A stretch of 6,084 nucleotides of DNA, taken from contig SOHS01000168.1 of the NCBI GenBank assembly GCA_004377135.1, positions 1 through 6,084 on the forward strand. The letters run 5' to 3'. The notes under the pieces are model-generated. The model ran no database searches, was not told where the DNA came from, and was given only the letters and a program-made list of their open reading frames with translations. This DNA is from Dehalococcoidia bacterium. Lineage in GTDB: Bacteria; Chloroflexota; Dehalococcoidia; GIF9; AB-539-J10. Each line of letters opens with the position of its first letter. Position 1 is the first letter of the stretch. The position numbers were made by a program, and so were the translations under genes. Positions 1-4,804 of the stretch are shown piece after piece.

Positions 1-189
1 CTGGTCGCCATCTCGGTCTGAAGCATTACACGCAATCTGGCAGCTTCCCAAGGGAATAACTTTCTCTGGGTCAGCCTCCAGACCGGTGATGGCTGGCCGA
101 TGGTTGGCCAGCATCGTGTCAAGTAGAATCGCCAGTATCACTGCTGCCGCTACGATTACAATAATTACGAGCCATCTTTTTTTATTCAT
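1..189 (-). CDS. Membrane-anchored protein with Ig/PKD-like domain, C-terminus cut by window edge
   Basis: This is the first 63 codons of a gene that continues beyond position 1; it is open to the window edge. The protein starts MNKKRWLVII and residues 5-23 form one strongly hydrophobic segment behind a short Lys/Arg-rich head. That is a signal anchor or uncleaved signal peptide, placing the rest of the protein outside the membrane. From residue 33 (PAITGLEADPEKVIPLGS...) the sequence looks like the first strands of a PKD/cadherin-type Ig-like domain, ending in the Asp-rich SDRDGD turn usual for such domains; Cys50 and Cys54 lie in this part. The ATG at 189 was chosen because AAGGAGAG lies 6 bases upstream and the hydrophobic segment follows directly. 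It lies 76 bases downstream of the SAM hydrolase stop on the same strand, so it may be the last gene of that operon. No specific function can be given. Confidence 0.72.
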   Translation of the reverse strand, partial: MNKKRWLVIIVIVAAAVILAILLDTMLANHRPAITGLEADPEKVIPLGSCQIACNASDRDGDQ

Positions 190-195
190 TACTTT

Positions 196-203
196 CTCTC
201 CTT
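196..203 (-). promoter_or_regulatory. Shine-Dalgarno of the membrane-anchored Ig-like gene
   Basis: On the minus strand the bases read AAGGAGAG, 6 bases before the ATG at 189. It supports the minus-strand gene over the plus-strand open frame covering the same bases. Confidence 0.6.
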
Positions 204-265
204 ACAGTCTCTTTCGTTCAAGCCTGTATCCAGGGCGTCATATATATTATCGCTATATCTCTTCA

Positions 266-1105
266 CTATACAGCTGAAATCACCTTTATTTCATCTCCCA
301 CCACCGTGCCCAGAAAATCGCAGGCGCTTCCGTCTCTCAGCGATACTTCAAGATAGCCGCCGCTGCCCAGAATAGCCATTACCCCTTCATTTTGAGCGTA
401 GTAGTCGCTAATACCTTGAATACGGCGTCCAGCCACCTCAACCAAGACATCCTTTCCGGGCAATTCATTGTTTTTAATATTTGTAATCAAGGTGCCAAAG
501 TGGTCAATATATAAGACCAAGCCAACTAAATTACCATCTGGGTCAAAGGACGGCTTTGGTATAGAGAGAACATGCAGGGACCTAATTTTCTCCCCGAATT
601 CATAAAGGGAAATGCCTAGAGAGAGGCCGGCAGCCACAGGGGCAAAAATATCTCTTCCATGGAAGGTAGGGCTCACTGGATGTCGCCAGAAGCGAGGGTC
701 GGTAATGGCTACAGCTTCAAGGCCTGTCTTAAATACTATCTCCTTGAGGCCGTGAGTATGTTCGGTTAATGAGCGACTTTCAACGAGAAATAAATCATCA
801 ATTATATAGCTGAGGATGCCGTTATCGGGGGCGACAAAGAGGGCCGAAGGTGTCTTCACTATTACCCCTTGGCGCTCACTACCTACGCCGGGGTCAACGA
901 TAGCCACATGAATTGTTTGCTTAGGGAAGTAGCGATAAGCAATACCAAGTATGAAAGCAGCCTGAAGGATATTCTGCGGCTCGATAGAATGGCTGATGTC
1001 TATAATATTAGCTTCGGGGTTAATGCTTAAGATAGCGCCTTTCAAAGCAGCAACATAAGCATCATCATAACCAAAGTCGGTAGTCAGGGTTATTATGGAA
1101 CTCAT
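266..1105 (-). CDS. SAM hydroxide adenosyltransferase (DUF62 family, S-adenosylmethionine hydrolase)
   Basis: The family uses water (hydroxide) to split S-adenosylmethionine into adenosine and methionine in the cytoplasm; it is related to the SAM-dependent fluorinase and chlorinase. The 279-residue length fits the family. Visible hallmarks are ITLTTDFG at 5-12, VDPGVGSER at 70-78, APDNG at 92-96 and TFHGRDIFAP at 147-156. Asp71, Arg78 and His149 match the Asp-Arg-His triad described for the hydrolases. The C-terminal part (from about residue 185) holds the usual beta-barrel domain with DHFGTLITN at 201-209. The ATG lies 9 bases after the secG stop and no clear SD precedes it, so translation is probably coupled to secG. 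Physiological role in bacteria is unsettled; SAM-level control is an inference. The family assignment is firm. Confidence 0.93.
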   Translation of the reverse strand: MSSIITLTTDFGYDDAYVAALKGAILSINPEANIIDISHSIEPQNILQAAFILGIAYRYFPKQTIHVAIVDPGVGSERQGVIVKTPSALFVAPDNGILSYIIDDLFLVESRSLTEHTHGLKEIVFKTGLEAVAITDPRFWRHPVSPTFHGRDIFAPVAAGLSLGISLYEFGEKIRSLHVLSIPKPSFDPDGNLVGLVLYIDHFGTLITNIKNNELPGKDVLVEVAGRRIQGISDYYAQNEGVMAILGSGGYLEVSLRDGSACDFLGTVVGDEIKVISAV

Positions 1106-1114
1106 CTATAGATA

Positions 1115-1333
1115 TTAAGCCTGAGTAGCAATTAAAATAGCAAAAACGACAATCAGAACAACTAAGATTATGGTCAGCTTGAGAAGGGTGCTTTCTATCC
1201 CTCGCCGAGTTCGATACACTGAGTCGGCTTGCCCAAAGATACCCCCTATACCTCCACCGCGTAATTGAAATAGTACAGTGGCAATTAAGGCTATTGATAC
1301 TAGCATCTCAGCGATAAGAAAATAATTAGCCAA
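1115..1333 (-). CDS. secG: Preprotein translocase subunit SecG
   Basis: SecG is the small accessory subunit of the SecYEG channel and assists SecA-driven export across the cytoplasmic membrane. The 72-residue protein has the expected plan: membrane helix 1 at about 4-24, a glycine-rich cytosolic loop RGGGIGGIFGQADSVYRTRRG at 25-45, and membrane helix 2 at about 50-69. It is a short SecG without a C-terminal extension. The start is TTG at 1333: it is in frame with the family N-terminus, sits 8 bases after a perfect AGGAGG, and the next in-frame ATG (codon 10) would cut helix 1. The upstream ATG at 1338 is in another frame. Only one base separates it from the gatB stop, so gatB and secG are surely co-transcribed and probably translationally coupled. 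Confidence 0.93.
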   Translation of the reverse strand: MANYFLIAEMLVSIALIATVLFQLRGGGIGGIFGQADSVYRTRRGIESTLLKLTIILVVLIVVFAILIATQA

Positions 1334-1334
1334 T

Positions 1335-2771
1335 TCATTTCCCTCCTAGCTCCGTTATAATAATCTCTCTCACCAAGCCTGGATTAGCCCTTCCTCTGGT
1401 AGCTTTCATGACCTGCCCTATAATAAACGTTAAAGCTTGCTGTTTGCCAGAGGTATAATCTGCTACTGCCCCGGTATTATTGGCCATCACTTGTTTTACC
1501 ACTTCCATTATTTCACCAGCATCGCTAATCTGGCTGAGTTTCTTCTCTGTTATAATCTCGCCGGCTCCCTTGCCACTGTGAAACATCTCCTCGAACACTG
1601 CCTTGGCAGCCGGTCCACTTATAGTGCCATTATCTACCAGGTCCAGTATTTCTGCTAGATGTTTCGGACTTATTTTAACATTTTCAACCTCAGTGTTGGT
1701 AGCGTTAAGCAGCCGGCTGAAATCTCCTGAAAGCCAGTTACTAACCGTCTTAGCCTTGCCAGGGTCCATTAGCCTAACGCAGCTTTCAAAATAATCTGCC
1801 ATGGCCCTGGAGCTAGTCAAAATATTAGCATCGTACATGGACAAGCCATACTGGGTCATAAATCGGTCTCTGCGTGCTTCGGGTAATTCGGGGAGTCTTG
1901 CTCTGATTTCCTCTATCCAGGCCCGGTCCAAAACCAGAGGGGGCAAATCAGGTTCGGGAAAATACCGGTAATCATCAGCATACTCTTTGGTTCTCTGTAG
2001 CACTGTTATGCTTGCTTCATCTATCCAACCTCTGGTCTCTTGTACCATTTCTCCACCTTCCTCAAGCACCTTTTTTTGTCGACTCGATTCATATTCCATA
2101 GCTTGGTAAACTGCTTTGAAGCTATTCATGTTTTTGACTTCCACCTTGGGCAAAAACTCTTTACTGTCCAACGGGCGGATGCTTATGTTGGCATCACACC
2201 TAAAGCTTCCTTCCTCCATATTACCGGTGGAGACCCCCAGATAACGCAAGATACTGCGCAACCTGATAAGATAATCCCGAGCTTCCTCGGGGGAACTTAT
2301 TTCGGGCTCGCTAACAACCTCCAGCAACGGCACCCCTGAGCGATTGACGTCTATCAGACTGTAATCTCCTCTGTGCCACAATTTAGCGGTATCTTCTTCC
2401 AGATGCACCCTGGTGATATTGATACTTTTCCCGTTACCATTGCCATAAATAGTCAACCGACCTCCTTTCCCAATGGGAGCATCATACTGGGAAATCTGGT
2501 AACCTTTCATCAGGTCAGGGTAAAAGTAGTTCTTGCGGTCGAATTTGGTATACTCGGGGATGGTACAATTTAAAGCCAGGGCGGTCATTACTGTACATTC
2601 TATTGCTTTTTCATTGATGACAGGGAGAACGCCGGGCATGCCCAGGCAGATGGGGCAGACGTGGGTATTGGGAAGAGCGCTGGCATAATCCGTACTGCAG
2701 CTACAGAACATCTTGCTCTCGGTTAATAGCTGAGTGTGGACCTCCAGGCCGATGACAATCTCATAGGTCAT
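1335..2771 (-). CDS. gatB: Aspartyl/glutamyl-tRNA amidotransferase subunit B
   Basis: GatB is the tRNA-binding kinase/transamidation subunit of GatCAB, which converts Glu-tRNA(Gln) and/or Asp-tRNA(Asn) to Gln-tRNA(Gln) and Asn-tRNA(Asn) in the cytoplasm. The 478-residue length is normal. Visible family blocks are VIGLEVHTQL at 6-15, a zinc-type Cys set at C23, C25, C39 and C42, NYFYPDLMKGYQISQ at 81-95, DVNRSGVPLLEVVSEP at 141-156, GSFRCDANISIR at 188-199, VEVKNMNSFK at 210-219 and DDYRYFPEPDLPP at 266-278. A helical and YqeY-type tail follows from about 290 to the end, with GQVMKATRGRANP at 452-464. The ATG at 2771 begins the conserved TYEIVIGLEVH. No SD is seen before it and a promoter ends a few bases upstream, so the mRNA may be almost leaderless. 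gatA and gatC are not beside it. It heads the leftward gatB-secG-SAM hydrolase run. Confidence 0.97.
   Translation of the reverse strand: MTYEIVIGLEVHTQLLTESKMFCSCSTDYASALPNTHVCPICLGMPGVLPVINEKAIECTVMTALALNCTIPEYTKFDRKNYFYPDLMKGYQISQYDAPIGKGGRLTIYGNGNGKSINITRVHLEEDTAKLWHRGDYSLIDVNRSGVPLLEVVSEPEISSPEEARDYLIRLRSILRYLGVSTGNMEEGSFRCDANISIRPLDSKEFLPKVEVKNMNSFKAVYQAMEYESSRQKKVLEEGGEMVQETRGWIDEASITVLQRTKEYADDYRYFPEPDLPPLVLDRAWIEEIRARLPELPEARRDRFMTQYGLSMYDANILTSSRAMADYFESCVRLMDPGKAKTVSNWLSGDFSRLLNATNTEVENVKISPKHLAEILDLVDNGTISGPAAKAVFEEMFHSGKGAGEIITEKKLSQISDAGEIMEVVKQVMANNTGAVADYTSGKQQALTFIIGQVMKATRGRANPGLVREIIITELGGK
1342..1347 (-). promoter_or_regulatory. Shine-Dalgarno of secG, embedded in the 3' end of gatB
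   Basis: AGGAGG on the minus strand lies within the last Leu-Gly-Gly codons of gatB and 8 bases before the TTG of secG. It decides the secG start and shows that the gatB tail doubles as the secG ribosome-binding site. Confidence 0.75.
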
Positions 2772-2782
2772 AGCTTTGGCTC

Positions 2783-2811
2783 AGTATATCAGTGTTATCA
2801 GGCAAGAGCAA
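2783..2811 (-). promoter_or_regulatory. Putative gatB promoter with extended -10
   Basis: On the minus strand, TTGCTC (2811-2806) is followed after exactly 17 bases by TATACT (2788-2783), preceded by TG one base upstream (TGATATACT, extended -10). Transcription would start near 2776, only about 5 bases before the gatB ATG. The weak -35 is offset by the extended -10. Start site is inferred, not seen. Confidence 0.45.
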
Positions 2812-2823
2812 GGAACAGTTGAC

Positions 2824-2852
2824 TTGACCCATACTCGGGGCATTGCTAGAAT
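2824..2852 (+). promoter_or_regulatory. Promoter of tRNA-Ala
   Basis: TTGACC (2824-2829) and TAGAAT (2847-2852) are separated by 17 bases, each matching 5 of 6 consensus bases. The -10 box ends 7 bases before the first base of tRNA-Ala, the expected distance for a tRNA transcript with almost no leader. It stands back to back with the gatB promoter, the two -35 boxes being 12 bases apart. Confidence 0.6.
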
Positions 2853-2859
2853 TCAATCT

Positions 2860-2935
2860 GGGGATATAGCTCAGTTGGGAGAGCGCTGCGCTCGCATCGC
2901 AGAGGTCGGGGGTTCGAATCCCCCTATCTCCACCA
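2860..2935 (+). tRNA. tRNA-Ala (anticodon CGC)
   Basis: A complete cloverleaf can be drawn: acceptor GGGGATA pairs with TATCTCC, D arm GCTC/GAGC, anticodon stem CTGCG/CGCAG with loop CTCGCAT (anticodon CGC, reads GCG), and T arm GGGGG/CCCCC around TTCGAAT. The third acceptor pair is G3-U70, the alanine identity element. Discriminator is A73 and CCA is encoded at 2933-2935. It has its own promoter directly upstream. Confidence 0.97.
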
Positions 2936-2961
2936 GGAAATTCGGGAAAGCTGGCTTGAGT

Positions 2962-2991
2962 GCCCTTCGAAAAACCGAGTTAACGAAGGGC
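2962..2991 (+). other. Hairpin downstream of tRNA-Ala
   Basis: GCCCTTCG (2962-2969) is the exact reverse complement of CGAAGGGC (2984-2991), with a 14-base loop. It may end or process the tRNA-Ala transcript. It lacks a T run after the stem and the loop is long, so it is not called a terminator. Confidence 0.4.
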
Positions 2992-3084
2992 CTCTCTGGA
3001 GATGTAGTTAAGGATTGTAGTTGACATAAAAATTAGAAAATTCGCGAAAGACCTGCGACACAGTGAAGATTTGGGTAGCGGCAT

Positions 3085-3161
3085 GCCCCTGTAGCTCAGG
3101 TGGATAGAGCAGCGGTTTCCTAAACCGCGTGTCGGGCGTTCGAGTCGCCCCAGGGGCACCA
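3085..3161 (+). tRNA. tRNA-Arg (anticodon CCT)
   Basis: Acceptor GCCCCTG pairs fully with CAGGGGC; D arm GCTC/GAGC; anticodon stem GCGGT/ACCGC with loop TTCCTAA (anticodon CCT, reads AGG); T stem GGGCG/CGCCC around TTCGAGT; discriminator A73; CCA encoded at 3159-3161. No convincing promoter is seen within 60 bases upstream; it may be read through from tRNA-Ala. Its 3' half is duplicated at 4345-4382, which marks it as a likely former integration target. Confidence 0.96.
3121..3158 (+). repeat. Left copy of 38-bp direct repeat (attL-like, inside tRNA-Arg)
   Basis: From the last anticodon base (T36) to the discriminator base of tRNA-Arg, these 38 bases match 4345-4382 at 36 positions in the same orientation. 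The repeat stops exactly at A73: CCA follows here, a T run follows the other copy. Anticodon-loop-to-3'-end repeats are typical of tRNA att sites used by tyrosine integrases; that use here is inferred. Confidence 0.6.
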
Positions 3162-3212
3162 CACAGACCAACTCTCTTAAATTATTCATACCGTAAAGAT
3201 GACAAAATGAGG

Positions 3213-3248
3213 AGTTGTTACCTTCGGACTTAGCGAAGTGCAACAACT
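3213..3248 (-). terminator. Hairpin between convergent tRNA-Arg and msrA, probable msrBA terminator
   Basis: AGTTGTT (3213-3219) pairs with AACAACT (3242-3248), and CTTCG (3222-3226) pairs with CGAAG (3234-3238), giving a two-part stem with a small internal loop and a 7-base top loop. Read leftward it starts 16 bases after the msrA stop and is followed by a modest T-rich stretch (CATTTTGTCATCTTT). The T run is interrupted, so termination strength is uncertain. Confidence 0.42.
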
Positions 3249-3264
3249 TGCCAAATCTGAACCA

Positions 3265-3810
3265 TTACTCGAGATGCTTTAACCACTGCTGGCGGAACTT
3301 GTTCAACCTGGGAGAAATGACCGTCTGGCAGTATCCCTGCTCCGGATGTCGAGCAAAATATCCCTGGTGATAGTCTTCCGCAGGATAGAACGTATGCAGG
3401 GGAACAATTTGCGTGAGGATGGGTTTCTTCCACAGTTGAGCCGTATTGAGTTCTGCAATAAGCTCCTCGGCAATGGCTTTTTGCTGCTCGCTGTGGTAGA
3501 AAATTGCCGAACGATACTGTGTGCCTATATCCGCACCCTGCCGGTTTAATGTCGTTGGGTCATGGATAGAGAAGAAAATCTCCAGGATTTCCCGATACGA
3601 TATTTTAAAAGGGTTGAAACTTACCTGAACCGCCTCAGCATGTCCAGTTTTACCACTGCAGACCTGCTCGTATGTTGGATTAACAGTGGCGCCACCGGTG
3701 TAGCCGGAAACAACTTTCTCAACGCCAGCAACCTCCCTGAAAATCGCTTCGAGACACCAGAAACAACCGCCGGCGAGGGTAGCAACTTCCAATGAGGTTG
3801 CCTGGTTCAT
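3265..3810 (-). CDS. msrA: Peptide-methionine (S)-S-oxide reductase MsrA
   Basis: MsrA reduces the S epimer of methionine sulfoxide in proteins, recycled by thioredoxin, in the cytoplasm. With the start used here the protein has 181 residues, within the family range. Visible features are GGCFWC at 14-19 with catalytic Cys16, GYTGG at 36-40, TYEQVCSGKTGHAEAVQV at 46-63, DPTTLNRQGADIGTQYRSAI at 84-103, and a C-terminal AEDYHQGYF at 144-152. Cys161 in GYCQ is the likely resolving cysteine. The ATG at 3810 overlaps the msrB stop as ATGA, which favours coupled translation and this start. A longer frame to 3855 only adds 15 residues without family likeness. It is the second gene of the msrB-msrA pair, and the pair covers both sulfoxide epimers. 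The whole segment lies between tRNA-Arg and its 3' copy. Confidence 0.96.
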   Translation of the reverse strand: MNQATSLEVATLAGGCFWCLEAIFREVAGVEKVVSGYTGGATVNPTYEQVCSGKTGHAEAVQVSFNPFKISYREILEIFFSIHDPTTLNRQGADIGTQYRSAIFYHSEQQKAIAEELIAELNTAQLWKKPILTQIVPLHTFYPAEDYHQGYFARHPEQGYCQTVISPRLNKFRQQWLKHLE

Positions 3811-4217
3811 AATTGACGCTTGGACACGAATTTTAGCGCAAGGCCGTTCATACAATAGCGTTTGCCGGTCGGTGGCGGGCCATCATCAAATACATGCCCC
3901 AGGTGTGATCCACAACGGGCACACAGGACTTCCGTTCGCGCCATTACCAGGCTCATATCAGGTTGTTCTACCACGTTCAATGACGAGATTGGCTCATAAT
4001 AACTAGGCCAGCCCGTCCCCGATTCAAACTTGGTGGAGCTATAAAAAAGGTCAGTGCCACAGCGTACACACTGGGAGATACCCGGTTCGTGGAAAGTATT
4101 GTAAGTGCATGTACCCGGAGTTTCCGTTCCCTTCTTGGTAGTGATTTCATATTGCTCCTCGGTCAGTAACTTCTTCCAGTCCGCATCCGACTTCTCTATT
4201 TTCTCTACCGTCACCAC
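3807..4217 (-). CDS. msrB: Peptide-methionine (R)-S-oxide reductase MsrB
   Basis: MsrB reduces methionine-R-sulfoxide in proteins and complements MsrA. The 136-residue form has the SelR fold: DADWKKLLTEEQYEIT at 11-26, zinc site C50xxC53 and C99xxC102, SGTGWPSYYEP at 66-76, GHVFDDGP at 107-114, and catalytic Cys122 in RYCMNGLALKF at 121-130. At the position where many MsrB proteins carry the resolving cysteine (SGCGWPS) there is Thr68; Cys37 or a direct thioredoxin route may replace it. The coordinates use GTG at 4217, the first canonical start, but it has no SD. A perfect AAGGAGGT precedes an in-frame ATT at 4256, which would add 13 residues (reading (M)TTLQIYDARQNK) of a type I recall at the front of related MsrB proteins. 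I consider ATT the likelier true start. The stop overlaps the msrA ATG. Confidence 0.95.
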   Translation of the reverse strand: MVTVEKIEKSDADWKKLLTEEQYEITTKKGTETPGTCTYNTFHEPGISQCVRCGTDLFYSSTKFESGTGWPSYYEPISSLNVVEQPDMSLVMARTEVLCARCGSHLGHVFDDGPPPTGKRYCMNGLALKFVSKRQL

Positions 4218-4253
4218 CTTGTTTTGTCTGGCATCATAAATCTGTAAGGTTGT

Positions 4254-4270
4254 AATCTCGGCACCTCCTT
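4254..4270 (-). promoter_or_regulatory. Perfect Shine-Dalgarno before an ATT codon, probable msrB start
   Basis: AAGGAGGT (4270-4263, minus strand) is followed by 6 bases and then ATT at 4256-4254, in frame with msrB. No ATG, GTG or TTG lies at a usable distance in any frame. A two-ATG mini-frame of 8 codons at 4237-4211 starts 25 bases after the SD, too far to use it. Initiation at ATT is known for infC but rare elsewhere. Confidence 0.55.
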
Positions 4271-4276
4271 CTAATT

Positions 4277-4282
4277 ATTATA
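4277..4282 (-). promoter_or_regulatory. Possible -10 box of msrBA
   Basis: The minus strand reads TATAAT here, within an AT-rich stretch (4271-4305). It would start transcription near 4270, leaving a leader of only about 14 bases. No good -35 lies 16-18 bases upstream, so this is weak. Confidence 0.28.
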
Positions 4283-4344
4283 AATTAAATATATCTTCTC
4301 AGCATGTGCAAACATCATATGGATAAAAAAAAGCCGCATATTTT

Positions 4345-4382
4345 TAAACCGCATGTCGGGCGTTCGAGTCACCCCAGGGGCA
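4345..4382 (+). pseudogene. 3' fragment of tRNA-Arg(CCT), attR-like
   Basis: These bases repeat tRNA-Arg from the last anticodon base to the discriminator A with 36 of 38 identical. The two changes are G to A at 4353 (variable region) and G to A at 4371. The second breaks a T-stem pair (C52-G62 becomes C-A), so the copy is under no constraint as a tRNA. There is no D arm, no 5' acceptor strand and no CCA; a run of six T follows at once. It is best read as the original 3' end displaced by an integration event. Confidence 0.8.
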
Positions 4383-4387
4383 TTTTT

Positions 4388-4396
4388 TGATATAAT
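4388..4396 (+). promoter_or_regulatory. Extended -10 promoter of the tRNA-Trp cluster
   Basis: TGATATAAT combines a perfect TATAAT (4391-4396) with the TG of an extended -10. The box ends 11 bases before tRNA-Trp. No -35 of quality lies upstream; the -35 region falls inside the tRNA-Arg remnant, so the extended -10 probably carries the activity. It likely drives at least tRNA-Trp and tRNA-Leu(GAG). Confidence 0.55.
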
Positions 4397-4407
4397 TACA
4401 CTGATTC

Positions 4408-4484
4408 AGGGGTGTAGCTCAGTTGGCTAGAGCAGCGGTCTCCAAAACCGCAGGTCGCGGGTTCGAGTCCTGCCACCCCTGCCA
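4408..4484 (+). tRNA. tRNA-Trp (anticodon CCA)
   Basis: Acceptor AGGGGTG pairs with CACCCCT; D arm GCTC/GAGC; anticodon stem GCGGT/ACCGC with loop CTCCAAA (anticodon CCA, reads TGG); T stem GCGGG/CCTGC with one G-U pair; discriminator G73, as usual for bacterial tRNA-Trp; CCA encoded at 4482-4484. Only one base separates it from the next tRNA, so the two are surely one transcript. Confidence 0.97.
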
Positions 4485-4485
4485 G

Positions 4486-4572
4486 GCCGAGGTGGTGGAA
4501 TAGGTAGACACGCCATCTTGAGGGGGTGGTGGGCGTAAGCCCGTGGGAGTTCAAATCTCCCCCTCGGCACCA
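4486..4572 (+). tRNA. tRNA-Leu (anticodon GAG)
   Basis: A class II tRNA of 87 bases: acceptor GCCGAGG/CCTCGGC; anticodon stem CCATC/GGTGG (one T-G pair) with loop TTGAGGG (anticodon GAG, reads CTC/CTT); long variable arm with stem GGGC/GCCC around GTAA; T stem GGGAG/CTCCC; A73; CCA encoded at 4570-4572. Confidence 0.96.
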
Positions 4573-4580
4573 AGATTAGA

Positions 4581-4609
4581 TTGCGGAAACCGAGAAAAGA
4601 CGGTAAAAT
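4581..4609 (+). promoter_or_regulatory. Possible internal promoter before tRNA-Gly
   Basis: TTGCGG (4581-4586) and TAAAAT (4604-4609) are 17 bases apart, and the -10 ends 9 bases before tRNA-Gly. The -35 is weak (3 of 6). It lies in the longest gap of the cluster (46 bases), which makes a separate start plausible. Confidence 0.33.
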
Positions 4610-4618
4610 TTACTCAGA

Positions 4619-4693
4619 GCGGAAGTAGTTCAGCGGTAGAACGCTTCCTTGCCAAGGAAGAGGTCGCGGGTTCGAATCCCGTCTTCCGCTCCA
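4619..4693 (+). tRNA. tRNA-Gly (anticodon GCC)
   Basis: Acceptor GCGGAAG pairs with CTTCCGC; D arm GTTC/GAAC; anticodon stem CTTCC/GGAAG with loop TTGCCAA (anticodon GCC, reads GGC/GGT); T stem GCGGG/CCCGT around TTCGAAT with one G-T pair; T73 as usual for bacterial tRNA-Gly; CCA encoded at 4691-4693. Confidence 0.97.
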
Positions 4694-4710
4694 CTAAATC
4701 TGGTAGTTGC

Positions 4711-4783
4711 GGCGGTGTAGCCAAGAGGTTAAGGCAGGGGTCTGCAAAACCCCGATACGGCGGTTCGAATCCGCCCGCCGCCT
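4711..4783 (+). tRNA. tRNA-Cys (anticodon GCA)
   Basis: Acceptor GGCGGTG pairs with CGCCGCC (one T-G pair); D arm GCC/GGC; anticodon stem GGGGT/ACCCC with loop CTGCAAA (anticodon GCA, reads TGC/TGT); T stem GGCGG/CCGCC; T73, the cysteine identity base. The following bases are TCT, so CCA is not encoded and must be added by nucleotidyltransferase. Confidence 0.96.
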
Positions 4784-4804
4784 TCTTGACTTACCAATTA
4801 TCAT

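Larger units (their letters stand above)
3159..4382. mobile_element. Putative remnant of an element integrated in tRNA-Arg, carrying msrBA
   Basis: The segment begins right after the repeated part of tRNA-Arg and ends with the displaced tRNA-Arg 3' fragment, as expected when an element enters the 3' end of a tRNA gene and restores it with its own copy. Cargo seen is only the msrB-msrA pair on the minus strand. There is no integrase, excisionase or transposase in it, so it would be a decayed or internally deleted element. A tRNA-Arg duplication followed by decay is the main alternative. Confidence 0.35.

Noticed and set aside
86..277. Open plus-strand frame of 63 codons
   Set aside because: The minus strand here has an SD, an anchor helix and an Ig-like segment; the plus-strand frame has no SD and overlaps the end of the SAM hydrolase gene.
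2776..3024. Open plus-strand frame of 82 codons
   Set aside because: It crosses tRNA-Ala and its promoter and gives the usual tRNA artefact (IAQLGERC...GGSNPP).
3021..3026. Perfect TTGACA upstream of tRNA-Arg
   Set aside because: No -10-like hexamer occurs 16-18 bases downstream, and it is about 60 bases from the tRNA.
4211..4237. Eight-codon frame (MMPDKTRW) whose stop overlaps a GTG in msrB
   Set aside because: It could be a coupling leader, but the SD is 25 bases away from its ATG, whereas the in-frame ATT has ideal spacing.
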